From assembly GCA_016124805.1 (NCBI GenBank), contig WGND01000003.1:496001-560000 (forward strand): DNA of 64,000 nucleotides, given 5' to 3'. The stretch is from Hyphomicrobiales bacterium (lineage in GTDB: Bacteria; Pseudomonadota; Alphaproteobacteria; Parvibaculales; Parvibaculaceae). Below the pieces are notes generated by a model. The model was not told the DNA's origin and searched no databases. It saw nothing but the letters and a program-made list of their open reading frames with translations. This document shows positions 50,084-58,739 of this stretch, piece by piece; position 1 is the stretch's first letter, and each line of letters starts with the position of its first letter. Made by a program: the position numbers and the translations under genes.

Positions 50084-51232
50084 ATGCTCGATCTGCGCCG
50101 TTTTACAGGCCGCGAGATGCGGATTTCCGACAAGCTCATCGAGTTCAACTGGGGCTTTCTGCTGCTGCTGGCTGCTATCGCCTCCATCGGCTTTGCCATG
50201 CTCTATTCGGTGGCGGATGGCAGCTTTTCGCCCTGGGCGCTGCGCCAGATGATCCGCTTCGCCGTGGGGGCCGGTGTGCTGCTGGTTGTGGCCATGATCG
50301 ATCTGCGGCTGTGGATGCAGCTTGCCTATCCGATTTACGGCGTGGCGCTGGCGCTGGTGGCGGCGGTCGATATTTTCGGCGTCACCGGCATGGGCGCGCA
50401 GCGCTGGCTTGATGTCGGGCCGATCCAGCTGCAGCCATCCGAAATCATGAAGATCGCGCTGCTGCTGGCGCTGGCGCGCTATTTCCACGGGCTGACGCTG
50501 GAGGAAGTCTCGCGCCTCCGCAATCTCGTCATCCCGCTGCTGATCATCATCATTCCGGTGGGGCTGGTGGTGAAGCAGCCCGACCTTGGCACCGCCATTC
50601 TGCTGACGGCTTCGGGCGCGGTGATCTTTTTTGCCGCCGGGCTGCGCTGGCGCTATTTCATCATCTCAGGGGCGGCCGTGCTCGCCGCCGTGCCGATTGT
50701 GTGGAGCCGGTTGCATGACTATCAGCGCAACCGCGTTTTCACCTTTCTCGATCCCGAACGCGACCCCATGGGCGCGGGCTATCACATTCTGCAGTCCAAG
50801 ATCGCGCTCGGCTCGGGCGGCGTTTTCGGCAAGGGCTTCATGCAGGGCACGCAGAGCCATCTGAACTTCCTGCCCGAAAAACATACCGATTTCATTTTCA
50901 CCATGCTGGGCGAGGAGCTGGGCCTGGTGGGCGGGCTGTTGCTGCTGTCGCTCTATTTCATCGTGCTCATGTTTTCGCTCAATGTGTCGCTGGACTGCCG
51001 CAACCAGTTCGGGCGGCTTCTCTCGCTGGGCGTGAGCGTCACCTTCTTCTTCTATGTCTTCATCAACACGGCCATGGTCATGGGGCTGCTGCCGGTGGTG
51101 GGCGTGCCGCTGCCGCTGGTCTCCTATGGCGGCACCTCCATGCTGTCGCTGATGTTTGCCTTCGGCCTTTTGATGAGCGTTTACATCCACCGCAATCAGG
51201 AAATCCCGCGCGGGCCAAGCGCCTTCTGGTAA
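50084..51232 (+). CDS. rodA: Peptidoglycan glycosyltransferase RodA
   Basis: A 382-residue SEDS-family polymerase with about ten membrane spans, partner of PBP2. The motifs QPSEIMKIALLLALARYFHG, KQPDLGTAILL, FLPEKHTDFIFTMLGEELG and PLPLVSYGGTSML are diagnostic of RodA/FtsW. Length and the mreBCD-mrdA context make it RodA rather than FtsW. The ATG directly follows the mrdA stop. Confidence 0.96.
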   Translation: MLDLRRFTGREMRISDKLIEFNWGFLLLLAAIASIGFAMLYSVADGSFSPWALRQMIRFAVGAGVLLVVAMIDLRLWMQLAYPIYGVALALVAAVDIFGVTGMGAQRWLDVGPIQLQPSEIMKIALLLALARYFHGLTLEEVSRLRNLVIPLLIIIIPVGLVVKQPDLGTAILLTASGAVIFFAAGLRWRYFIISGAAVLAAVPIVWSRLHDYQRNRVFTFLDPERDPMGAGYHILQSKIALGSGGVFGKGFMQGTQSHLNFLPEKHTDFIFTMLGEELGLVGGLLLLSLYFIVLMFSLNVSLDCRNQFGRLLSLGVSVTFFFYVFINTAMVMGLLPVVGVPLPLVSYGGTSMLSLMFAFGLLMSVYIHRNQEIPRGPSAFW

Positions 51233-51318
51233 GCGCGGGGCGGGGCCCGGCAAAAGCGGGAATTCCCGTTTATTTCTGGCATTTGGCGGCAAATCGGCGC
51301 GATTGCCGCCGCACGGGC

Positions 51319-51347
51319 TGGACAGGCCGATAGGGCTTTGCTATAGC
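51319..51347 (+). promoter_or_regulatory. Candidate tRNA-Lys promoter
   Basis: TGGACA (51319-51324) and TATAGC (51342-51347) with 17-bp spacing, about 70 bp upstream of the tRNA. Confidence 0.4.
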
Positions 51348-51417
51348 CTGCGCTCCCCCACAAAGGGATGGTGGTTTCCACCGGCTGCCGGCCTGATTTG
51401 ACGCCGGACGGCACGGC

Positions 51418-51493
<76 letters not shown>

Positions 51494-51553
51494 CCCATAA
51501 GCCCTTGTAACACAGACACGATTTCAATTCCACCACAATCGATATCGACGATC

Positions 51554-51586
51554 ATTTGACCATCATTTGACCACGCTATTTGACCA
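51554..51586 (+). repeat. Three ATTTGACCA direct repeats beside tRNA-Lys
   Basis: ATTTGACCA occurs at 51554-51562, 51565-51573 and 51578-51586. Short direct repeats next to a tRNA end are often arm-type integrase sites, but other uses are possible. Confidence 0.6.
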
Positions 51587-51777
51587 ATTCACTTTTTGTC
51601 CCAGCGCGTGTTCCAAATTTGTGCCTACCCGTAAACGATCTCACCGAAAATCACATACTGGAGAAAGACGTCAGCGGTGACCACATCACCTGTGCCACCG
51701 ATCAGATCACCAAAATGATTAGGGGACCGCTTCGCCATCTGCGACAGGCCGCGAGCGACATCACCGGGCTTTATTGA
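51580..51777 (+). pseudogene. Degenerate sequence in frame with the J-like gene
   Basis: An open stretch in the same reading frame as the J-like fragment, ending at TGA 51775-51777. It contains DVSGDHITCATDQI, which resembles IISGDQIIAGTVGASQ of the downstream gene, including shared bases (AGCGGTGACCA.ATC). It may be a decayed upstream part of the same gene. There is no ribosome binding site and no recognised domain. Confidence 0.3.
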
Positions 51778-51840
51778 CATGCGTCCCGTGTTGGCTCCCT
51801 CGCTGTCATCCTTAGCACCACCGATGATATTTCCGTCGCG

Positions 51841-52698
51841 ATGGCTGCTCGTAATCGTGTTCTTGCTGCTTATCGTGGGGGTGCGGACCTTGTTGTGGGT
51901 AATGGAAAGCCTATTATCAGCGGTGACCAGATCATTGCTGGCACGGTTGGCGCAAGTCAGTTGGTGGCGGGTCAGGCGGTAATCACTGAAGGTGCGCAGA
52001 TTGCTGATGCCATTATCACAAGTGCGAAGATTACCGATCTGGAAGCGCAGAAGCTTATTGCTGGTACGATTACCGCATCTGAAATTTATCTGACTGATCC
52101 AAAGTTTGAACTGGATGGCGCAGCTCAACGGATTGTTGTGAAGGACAATCAGGTGCCTGCCGTAACGCGAGTAATCTTCGGAAAGATCGGTACCGGTGAT
52201 ACGGACTTTGGTATACAGATTTTCAATGAAACGGGTGACCTGATCCTCTCCTCGGGTTCACCAATCGGTACTCATTGGGAAGATGTAATTGGTGGTCCCG
52301 AAGCACTAGCGCCGGTATCAGCCGCCGCCGCCGCCGCTCAATCGACTGCAGATACTGCAGTGGGGAATGCAGCCGCTGCTGCATTGACCTCAACCTGGGC
52401 AGGCGTGACTGGCTCTGGAAAGCCAACTGATAACGCAGACAAGACCTCTTTGAACACAGCCTATGATACTGCTCGCGTCGGTGGTGATCTTGCAGCAGCA
52501 GTTGTGCGTGCCGGGAACAAGATCACGGGTGCAAACATCGCGACGTATATGTCATCGGCTGCAATTGGTGATGCCTATATCAACAATTTGGCTGCAAGCA
52601 AGATTCTGGCAGGTACGGTTTCGGTGCAGTTGGCTTTGGGAGTTGCGGGTAAGATTTTGTTGGACGGTGCGAATAATCGCATCATCATTTCGGACTAA
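51841..52698 (+). CDS. Phage tail-tip (J-like) protein, C-terminal fragment
   Basis: A 285-residue fragment like the C-terminus of lambda-J-type host-specificity proteins. It has repeated QIADAIITSAKITDLEAQKLIAGTI-type turns, an Ala-rich stretch (SAAAAAAQSTADTA) and a final beta-rich ILLDGANNRIIISD. Intact J proteins are usually about a thousand residues, so most of the protein is missing. The coding frame seems to continue upstream to a TGA at 51775 without a start, and the ATG at 51841 has no ribosome binding site. Probably a remnant left by deletion or recombination next to tRNA-Lys. Confidence 0.62.
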   Translation: MAARNRVLAAYRGGADLVVGNGKPIISGDQIIAGTVGASQLVAGQAVITEGAQIADAIITSAKITDLEAQKLIAGTITASEIYLTDPKFELDGAAQRIVVKDNQVPAVTRVIFGKIGTGDTDFGIQIFNETGDLILSSGSPIGTHWEDVIGGPEALAPVSAAAAAAQSTADTAVGNAAAAALTSTWAGVTGSGKPTDNADKTSLNTAYDTARVGGDLAAAVVRAGNKITGANIATYMSSAAIGDAYINNLAASKILAGTVSVQLALGVAGKILLDGANNRIIISD

Positions 52699-52702
52699 TA
52701 CG

Positions 52703-53131
52703 ATGGATCGTGAGATCATTGGAAAGCTGCCGGATGGAAGTTATGGGCTGATGATCAGCCTTCCCGGTTATGATGTGAAGACTGCTAATCGTGATGAGAT
52801 TGCATTCGACTCCCGATGGTCCTTTGCATCAACAGTCCATGCTTCTGGTGTCCTCTCGGGGGTAACCGGAGCAGTGGTGTATTTTCCGCCACTTCCATAT
52901 GTACCAGTGGTAGTGACATCATCCTTTGTCAATTCGACTCCATCCAATATTTTTGCTGATTTAATTGAGGGATACACAAATGGTGTCCGAATAGTTTATA
53001 TCACTGGCACCCGCCTTCTCGTGACCAATACCAGTATCACGATCCTTCAATTAACACTGAATTCCGTTGGTCATGGGTCTGATGTAGCTCGTGGTTTTAA
53101 CTATCGTGTACTGAGGATGCCTTGCCAATGA
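52703..53131 (+). CDS. Phage tail-associated protein, signature paralogue 1
   Basis: A 142-residue protein starting with the signature IIGKLPDGSYGLMISLPGYDV, then KTA..D and FDS. The remaining 100 residues are beta-rich and unlike those of its two neighbours. Starts 4 bp after the J-like stop and overlaps the next gene by 4 bp (ATGA). Similar small genes lie just after the tail-tip gene in other phages. The family is not one I can name; a tail-tip or receptor-contact role is inferred from position. Confidence 0.68.
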   Translation: MDREIIGKLPDGSYGLMISLPGYDVKTANRDEIAFDSRWSFASTVHASGVLSGVTGAVVYFPPLPYVPVVVTSSFVNSTPSNIFADLIEGYTNGVRIVYITGTRLLVTNTSITILQLTLNSVGHGSDVARGFNYRVLRMPCQ

Positions 53132-53505
53132 ACCGGGTTGTGCTTGGTCAACGAGATGGTGACTATGGACTGTGGGTAAGCCCCCCCGGTGTTGATGTAC
53201 TGACTGCATCGCTTGATAATCTGTTGATCCACCCATTTCTATCCGCGACGAAGCTCGTGGCACAGGGATCAATTTATGTGAGTGCAAACACATCTCAAAC
53301 GATTTATTTCGCCACCCAACCGGTCGTCCCAATTGTGTTGTTCGCAGAACAGCGTGCTGGCAGTACGTGGTCCTATACCAAGCACTGGTCACAAGTTCAG
53401 ATGTTCATTGATCATATGATTATCACAAATACCATGCCGATGGTTTCTCACGTCACTAGCCCCTCGGTGCAATCATTGACCTATAAGTATTTGGTGTTGA
53501 ACTGA
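53128..53505 (+). CDS. Phage tail-associated protein, signature paralogue 2
   Basis: A 125-residue protein with the signature VVLGQRDGDYGLWVSPPGVDVL, followed by TASLDNLLIHP. The rest diverges from its paralogues but keeps a beta-strand-rich composition. ATGA overlap with the previous gene and a 1-bp overlap (TGATG) with the next. Function unknown. Confidence 0.68.
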   Translation: MNRVVLGQRDGDYGLWVSPPGVDVLTASLDNLLIHPFLSATKLVAQGSIYVSANTSQTIYFATQPVVPIVLFAEQRAGSTWSYTKHWSQVQMFIDHMIITNTMPMVSHVTSPSVQSLTYKYLVLN

Positions 53506-53939
53506 TGAATAGGGTGATTGTTGGAAAAAATTTGGCTGGGACTTATATCTATCAGGTTAGTGAGGCTGGAATTGACGTGCTAACTGCAACGCCGGATCAA
53601 CTGATAATCGATAGTAACTTCATGCAGTTTGGTCAATATCTACATGGTTCAGTCAGCATTGTTGGTAGTCGCCCATATTTTGATACCTACACAATAGTTA
53701 CATTTCCATCTCTCGGATATATTCCGCTTGCGGCATGTTTTAAGATGCAATCGGCGACCGCAGCGGTTACACCTCAGTTTTGTAGTAATAGTTTTGACAA
53801 TACTGATGGGTCCACATTTCTCGATTTGACTAATAAGAATTCAATCGTCACTTGGGAGACGACTGAAACGACGTTGAAGATCGGCGGCTATCAGGCCGGG
53901 ACGATCGGATATTCCATCTTCTATGGGAGGACGCTTTGA
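53505..53939 (+). CDS. Phage tail-associated protein, signature paralogue 3
   Basis: A 144-residue protein with the signature VIVGKNLAGTYIYQVSEAGIDVL and TATPDQLIIDS, less close to the consensus than the first two (YIYQV instead of YGLxV). Lower GC than the host. Coupled to its neighbours on both sides. Function unknown; inferred tail surface protein. Confidence 0.66.
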   Translation: MNRVIVGKNLAGTYIYQVSEAGIDVLTATPDQLIIDSNFMQFGQYLHGSVSIVGSRPYFDTYTIVTFPSLGYIPLAACFKMQSATAAVTPQFCSNSFDNTDGSTFLDLTNKNSIVTWETTETTLKIGGYQAGTIGYSIFYGRTL

Positions 53940-54343
53940 TCGTCTGCTTCAATCCAGAGACACTGGAAATTTCTTACACCGTAAATGACCCTGTTCCGGC
54001 TGGCCAGGCTGAGATTATGATTGAGCATGGTCAAACCTTTTTGGAGACGACAGAGTTTCGAACGATCGTCTTGGATGATTTCTATATCACCGATGCACAT
54101 GAGCTGGCTCCGCGACTGGAGTGGACGGATGATCTGCTACCATCCTATCTGCTGGTCGGGCAGGCCGTGACTATCAATGATATTCTCCCCGGCGTGCGTG
54201 TCACTCTAGATGATACTGCGATGGGGAGCATCAATACCGATGGTACACTAGAGCTTCAGTTTAACGAGATGGGTGCCTATGTTCTGACACTCACCCATCG
54301 GACCTTTCGAACCAAGACATGGACGATCGAGGTAAGCCCATGA
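53936..54343 (+). CDS. Phage protein of unknown function
   Basis: A 135-residue acidic, beta-rich protein starting with TTG at 53936, five bases after GGGAGG and overlapping the previous stop (TTGA). The C-terminal half (LPGVRVTLDDTAMGSINTDGTLELQ...YVLTLTHRTFRTKTWTIEV) looks like an immunoglobulin-like beta sandwich. Not a family I recognise. Position suggests a small tail component. Confidence 0.6.
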   Translation: MIVCFNPETLEISYTVNDPVPAGQAEIMIEHGQTFLETTEFRTIVLDDFYITDAHELAPRLEWTDDLLPSYLLVGQAVTINDILPGVRVTLDDTAMGSINTDGTLELQFNEMGAYVLTLTHRTFRTKTWTIEVSP

Positions 54344-54732
54344 AGATTATTGCTGACAAGCGGCCTCAGTTGGAGGCTGCCCGCAAGGCGAAGAAGCTGG
54401 ACGTAGAGGGGGTTCAGGCAAACATCCTGGGCATGGGCTATGCTTTTGATGGTGAACGTGTTGACGTCATGCCGAAGGATCAGGTGAACCTACAGAACCT
54501 TCGCCTGCAGCTGCTCGCCGGAGTGGTTTCCCCACATGGTGGCTTTTTTCGCTTTGCCTCCAACAAGACCAAGCCGATGGACGATCATACACTGGCTGCT
54601 TTGATCGATGGGGCGCTGCAGTGGGTTGGTGACGTGCAGCGGGTGGCACTTCGACATAAGCATGCGATCGAGACCTTTTGTACTAGTATAACTGCCGTCG
54701 AAATCTACGACATTACGGTTGCTTGGCCCTAA
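54340..54732 (+). CDS. Phage protein, possible tail accessory
   Basis: A 130-residue protein, ATGA-coupled to the gene before and preceded by GAGGTAAG. The N-terminus is Lys/Arg-rich (ADKRPQLEAARKAKKLD). The C-terminal helix with HKHAIETFCTSITAVEIYDITVAWP resembles the last helices of DUF4376-type tail proteins, but the match is partial. Followed by a gap of 63 bp before the fibre gene. Confidence 0.58.
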   Translation: MKIIADKRPQLEAARKAKKLDVEGVQANILGMGYAFDGERVDVMPKDQVNLQNLRLQLLAGVVSPHGGFFRFASNKTKPMDDHTLAALIDGALQWVGDVQRVALRHKHAIETFCTSITAVEIYDITVAWP

Positions 54733-54795
54733 GCCCTGTCCGTATATTTCAGACACGCACACAACTCATAATGTTCGGGGGGACATGAGGAATTC

Positions 54796-57507
54796 ATGTC
54801 CCAATTTAAGACCGGTCAGGTAGTCGTTACCAACGGCTCCCCGGTAGTTTCATTGGTTTCCGGGACATTCCTCGGCAACGTCTCAGTTGGTTCGATCTTC
54901 TCGATCCAGAGCAGCTGGGTTCTCTATCAGATCGCGTCCGTCAATGAAGACGGAAGCATCAATCTGACTGCACCTTACGCGGGTCCTTCGTCGGATGGTG
55001 AATACTTCTTCGTCACGACCAGTCAGTCCACCAACTTCAACATGCCAATCCCCGAGCGGGGAGACGTCGATATCACGCCGCTGATCCGACAGTCGCTTCT
55101 GATTCTCGATCAGGCACTGACAGTTGGCAGTATGGAGACCTACGTTACCGCCGCGCAGAGCGCACAGGTGGCTGCCGAGACTGCCCAAGCGGCAGCGGAG
55201 ATGGCACAGGCGGCAGCCGAAACATCTGAGACGAATGCAGCCGCCAGTGAGACCGCCGCCGCGACCTCAGAGACGAATGCAGCCGCCAGTGAGACCGCCG
55301 CCGCGACCTCAGAGACGAATGCAGCCGCCAGTGAGACCGCCGCCGCTACCTCGGCCACGAACGCCTCCAACTCAGCAAGTGCAGCTGCCACATCCGAAAC
55401 CAACGCGGCGGCTTCAGAGAGTGTTGTTGCATCCTCAGCCGCCGCCGCCGCTGCCTCTGAGACTGCGGCTGCTACTTCTGAAGCCAACGCGGCTGACAGC
55501 GAGACCGCCGCCGCGACCTCAGAGACGAATGCAGCCGCCAGTGAGACCGCCGCCGCGACCTCAGAGACGAATGCAGCCGCCTCCGCAAGTGCGGCTGCCA
55601 CGTCCGCGACCACAGCCAGTACACAGGCAGGTAACGCTGCCACGTCCGCGACCACTGCTTCTTCGTCCGCTGGTGATGCCTCCGCATCTGCCACATTGGC
55701 TGAGGAGTGGGCGACATCGCTCGCCCTTGTGGATGCGACAAACTATGGTGCGAAGAAGTACGCGCTTGACGCGGGAGACTCCGCTACCGCCGCCGCGACC
55801 TCGGAGACGAATGCTGCCACCAGTGAGACCGCCGCCGCGACCTCGGAGACGAATGCTGCGACGTCGGAGACGAATGCTGCGGCCAGTGCCGCTACAGCCA
55901 CCTCCCAGGCTACAGAAGCCAGTAACAAGGCCACTCAGGCCCGTAACTGGGCTACATCATTTTCCATTGTGTTTGATGGACTGTATGGTGCCAAGAAGTA
56001 TGCGAATGATGCAGCTGCCGCCGCCACCACGGCAAATACGGCAGCCAGTGAAGCCTCGACCTCAGCCACGAACGCTGCCGCCTCGGCAAGCGCGGCCTCG
56101 ACCTCAGCCACGAACGCTGCCGCCTCGGCAAGCGCGGCCTCGACCTCAGCCACAAACGCAGCGGCCAGTGAAAGTGCAGCTGCCACGTCGGAGACGAACG
56201 CGGGCACCTCTGAGACCAATGCGGCCTCGTCGGCGAGCGCGGCCTCGACCTCAGCCACGAACGCTGCCGCCTCGGCAAGCGCGGCCTCGACCTCAGCCAC
56301 AAACGCAGCGGCCAGTGAAAGTGCAGCTGCCACGTCGGAGACAAACGCGGGCACCTCTGAGACCAATGCGGCCTCGTCGGCGAGCGCGGCCTCGACCTCA
56401 GCCACGAACGCTGCCGCCTCGGCAAGCGCCGCTGCGACATCGGAAAGCAACGCCGCCGACTCCGCAACACTTGCTGAGTCATGGGCAACATCACTCACGC
56501 TGGTTGATGCCACCTATTATGGTGCTCGCAAGTACGCACAGGATGCGGCTGCATCCGCGTCCGAAGCTGCGGGCTATGCTGGTGGCACAGCATGGGGTGC
56601 AATCGGTGGCACCCTTTCCTCCCAGACGGACTTGCAGGCTGCGCTTGATGCCAAACTGGCTACGTCGAGCTACACCGCAGCTGATGTCCTCACCAAGCTG
56701 CTAACCGTAGATGGTACCGGTAGTGGTCTCGATGCTGATAAGCTCGATGGTCAGGAAGGCAGCTATTACCAGAACGCTGGCAGTATCAATGCCGGAACAC
56801 TGGCGGATGCACGTCTCCCCGGCACCATGAGTGCAAAGACGTTCTCTGGTGCGGTGACGTTGTCAGGTGATCCGACGTCTGCCCTTCATGCTTCTACCAA
56901 GCAATACGTTGACAATAGTGTTGCTGCTCTTGTCGCTTCAGCTCCGGGCACACTCGACACTTTGAACGAGCTTGCTGCCGCTCTGGGTGATGATGCTAAC
57001 TTTGCCTCGACGGTGACGACAGCTCTTGCGGGTAAGGCTCCCGCAAGCGGCATTGCTCAGAGCGCTATCACAAACCTTGTGACTGACCTCGCGGGGAAGT
57101 CTGATACTGGCCACGGTCATATAATCGCAAACGTCACAGGACTTCAGACCGCCCTTGATGCAAAGGCCCCTCTTGCAAGCCCACTTTTCACTGGCACGGT
57201 ATCCATACCAGCTGTCACTGAAACTGTCGTGGCAATGGGAGCCAGTAATAATATTGACCTTACCACGGGTTCTCTCTTTACAAAGACAATTTCTGGTACA
57301 ACTACGCTCACCATTACGCCGGTTGCTGGTAAGGCATTTTCGCTTAAGCTCACGAATGGTGGTTCAGCAACGGTAAACTGGCCAGCATCGTTTAAGTTCC
57401 CAGGGGGGGTTGCTCCAACGCTTACTGCTTCAGGTGTAGATACAATTTCAGGGGAATGTTTTGATGGGTCCACCATACAGGTGGTTGGTGCTACGGGGTA
57501 TGCATAA
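54796..57507 (+). CDS. Long alanine-rich phage tail fibre protein
   Basis: A 903-residue fibre. A beta-rich N-terminal domain of about 115 residues, probably the attachment end, is followed by about 470 residues of Ala/Ser/Thr/Glu/Asn-rich heptad repeats (TSETNAAASETAAA units), a likely trimeric coiled coil. This is broken three times by a motif around WATSL..VDATxYGAKKYAxDA. The C-terminal third has tail-fibre repeats (YTAADVLTKLLTVDG, HASTKQYVDNSVAALVA, DAKAPLASPLFTGTV) and a beta-rich tip ending VVGATGYA. GAGGAATTC precedes the ATG. The stop overlaps the next gene (TAATG). Confidence 0.88.
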   Translation: MSQFKTGQVVVTNGSPVVSLVSGTFLGNVSVGSIFSIQSSWVLYQIASVNEDGSINLTAPYAGPSSDGEYFFVTTSQSTNFNMPIPERGDVDITPLIRQSLLILDQALTVGSMETYVTAAQSAQVAAETAQAAAEMAQAAAETSETNAAASETAAATSETNAAASETAAATSETNAAASETAAATSATNASNSASAAATSETNAAASESVVASSAAAAAASETAAATSEANAADSETAAATSETNAAASETAAATSETNAAASASAAATSATTASTQAGNAATSATTASSSAGDASASATLAEEWATSLALVDATNYGAKKYALDAGDSATAAATSETNAATSETAAATSETNAATSETNAAASAATATSQATEASNKATQARNWATSFSIVFDGLYGAKKYANDAAAAATTANTAASEASTSATNAAASASAASTSATNAAASASAASTSATNAAASESAAATSETNAGTSETNAASSASAASTSATNAAASASAASTSATNAAASESAAATSETNAGTSETNAASSASAASTSATNAAASASAAATSESNAADSATLAESWATSLTLVDATYYGARKYAQDAAASASEAAGYAGGTAWGAIGGTLSSQTDLQAALDAKLATSSYTAADVLTKLLTVDGTGSGLDADKLDGQEGSYYQNAGSINAGTLADARLPGTMSAKTFSGAVTLSGDPTSALHASTKQYVDNSVAALVASAPGTLDTLNELAAALGDDANFASTVTTALAGKAPASGIAQSAITNLVTDLAGKSDTGHGHIIANVTGLQTALDAKAPLASPLFTGTVSIPAVTETVVAMGASNNIDLTTGSLFTKTISGTTTLTITPVAGKAFSLKLTNGGSATVNWPASFKFPGGVAPTLTASGVDTISGECFDGSTIQVVGATGYA
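55228..55583 (+). repeat. 42-bp tandem repeats in fibre gene, block 1
   Basis: A 42-bp unit encoding a 14-residue double heptad (ETNAAASETAAATS) occurs three times nearly identically at 55228-55353 and again about twice at 55501-55583, with diverged copies between. Confidence 0.88.
56053..56430 (+). repeat. 147-bp higher-order repeats in fibre gene, block 2
   Basis: A 147-bp unit at 56095-56241 is repeated at 56242-56388 with a single base change and partly again from 56389. Each unit itself starts with the 42-bp module that also occurs alone at 56053-56094. The high identity points to recent unequal exchange. Confidence 0.9.
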
Positions 57508-58112
57508 TGCTTGGTGGCAGTAAGATGAAGATGGTCGGCCCGAGTGGTCCCCCTCCACCAGAACTTGATCCTCTAGTTTTGGTATCATCCGAAAGCAGTA
57601 GTGGGAGTGACTTTGTAATACCATCCTGCACATCTTCACAAGTTTTGGTGTTGATGGAACGAAATAGGTATAGTTCTGCGCTCCAACCACTTCGCGCTGG
57701 ATTTACGGATATTGTTAGTATTTCTAATGGTACCCGTAATCAGTCTATGCGGGTTTCCTATATCATTGGTAATACAACATTCACAATTGCAGATACAAAT
57801 TATGGTGCCGCGTATATAATTTTTGATTGTAATGGTGCTATTAATATTGCTCAAACAGATACAAATGAACAAACAACTTCCTCAACAAGCCAACCTATAC
57901 CAGCGGTTAGTGGTATAAATACCGATGGTAAGTCATGGGTACTTGCTATCAATTACGCTCCAAAGGCGTGTAACTATGTAAATGGTGCATATACATGGTC
58001 AGAAGGTTGGTGTTATAATACCGGAAACACAACTGGCAGTATTGGTTCAACGACCATGCACATGACAACTTCGGTTTATAAGTTTACTTGTGTCTTTGAA
58101 ATACGCCCATAA
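57507..58112 (+). CDS. Candidate fibre-tip / receptor-binding protein
   Basis: A 201-residue protein directly after the fibre gene (1-bp overlap). A Pro-rich start (GPSGPPPPELD) leads to a Ser/Thr/Asn/Tyr-rich beta domain without recognised family. It is the most AT-rich gene of the window, unlike its neighbours, as expected for a host-range gene exchanged between phages. Function is inferred from position and composition only. Confidence 0.62.
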   Translation: MLGGSKMKMVGPSGPPPPELDPLVLVSSESSSGSDFVIPSCTSSQVLVLMERNRYSSALQPLRAGFTDIVSISNGTRNQSMRVSYIIGNTTFTIADTNYGAAYIIFDCNGAINIAQTDTNEQTTSSTSQPIPAVSGINTDGKSWVLAINYAPKACNYVNGAYTWSEGWCYNTGNTTGSIGSTTMHMTTSVYKFTCVFEIRP

Positions 58113-58126
58113 GGAAAATAAAAACG

Positions 58127-58708
58127 ATGTATGCCAAAGTTGTTGACGATCAGCTCGAAGCCTTTCCCTATACGGACAAGATGCTTCGACTTGATAATCC
58201 AACCACATCTTTCCCAGTTGTCTTGACTGACGAGATACGTGCTGCCTTCAACATGCTTCCAGTTGCTCAAGGAACAATGCCCGCAGGCAAGAATTATGTT
58301 AGTTCATCTTGCGATAAGGTGGCTGGTGTGTGGACCGAGATTATCGCTTGGGTTGATCCAATCCCACCTAGTGTTGTTGAGCTGAAGGAATACCTTGCCG
58401 AGCTTCGGTGGGAAGCTGAGACTGGGGGTATCATGGCTTCTGGTATGTCGATTGATACCAGTCGGGAAAGTCAAGCAATGTTGACCTCAGCATATCTCCT
58501 CATGCAACGTGACCCTGAACGGGTCATCCGCTGGAAGACCCGCACAGGTACCGTCAACCTCAACGCAGAGGCAATCACATCCATTGCGGATATCGTCGCC
58601 AATCACGTACAGGATTGTTTTGACTTGGAGGCTAATACCGTTGCACTGATTGATAATCATACAATCACAACCTTTGATGAGATTGATAATCTCATCTGGC
58701 CATCGTAA
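58127..58708 (+). CDS. DUF4376 phage tail protein
   Basis: A 193-residue protein. The N-terminal 80 residues are variable; the C-terminal half fits DUF4376: VVELKEYLAELRWEAETGGI, SIDTSRESQAMLTSAYLLMQRDP, then NLNAEAITSIADIVANHVQDCFD. Such proteins usually sit just after fibre genes and may act as fibre-assembly chaperones or caps. Last plus-strand gene of the tail module. Confidence 0.72.
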   Translation: MYAKVVDDQLEAFPYTDKMLRLDNPTTSFPVVLTDEIRAAFNMLPVAQGTMPAGKNYVSSSCDKVAGVWTEIIAWVDPIPPSVVELKEYLAELRWEAETGGIMASGMSIDTSRESQAMLTSAYLLMQRDPERVIRWKTRTGTVNLNAEAITSIADIVANHVQDCFDLEANTVALIDNHTITTFDEIDNLIWPS

Positions 58709-58739
58709 GAAAAGTCCAGTCTGTTGACCGAAAAGCATA

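Noticed and set aside
48773-50488. 571-codon minus-strand frame opposite the PBP2 gene
   Set aside because: His/Arg/Gln-rich shadow typical of high-GC antisense frames; the plus strand encodes PBP2 with all catalytic motifs.
51625-52128. Minus-strand frame opposite the start of the phage block
   Set aside because: It is in register antisense to the J-like sequence. The last 50 codons look somewhat protein-like, but there is no start signal or family match.
55228-56430. CRISPR-like array
   Set aside because: The repeats are contiguous coding units with no unique spacers and encode heptads of a coiled coil.
55124-56704. 526-codon Pro/Arg-rich frame, and long minus-strand Ala/Val-rich frames, within the fibre gene
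   Set aside because: Repeats without stop codons open several frames at once; only the frame starting at 54796 has a ribosome binding site, proper domains and coupling to its neighbour.
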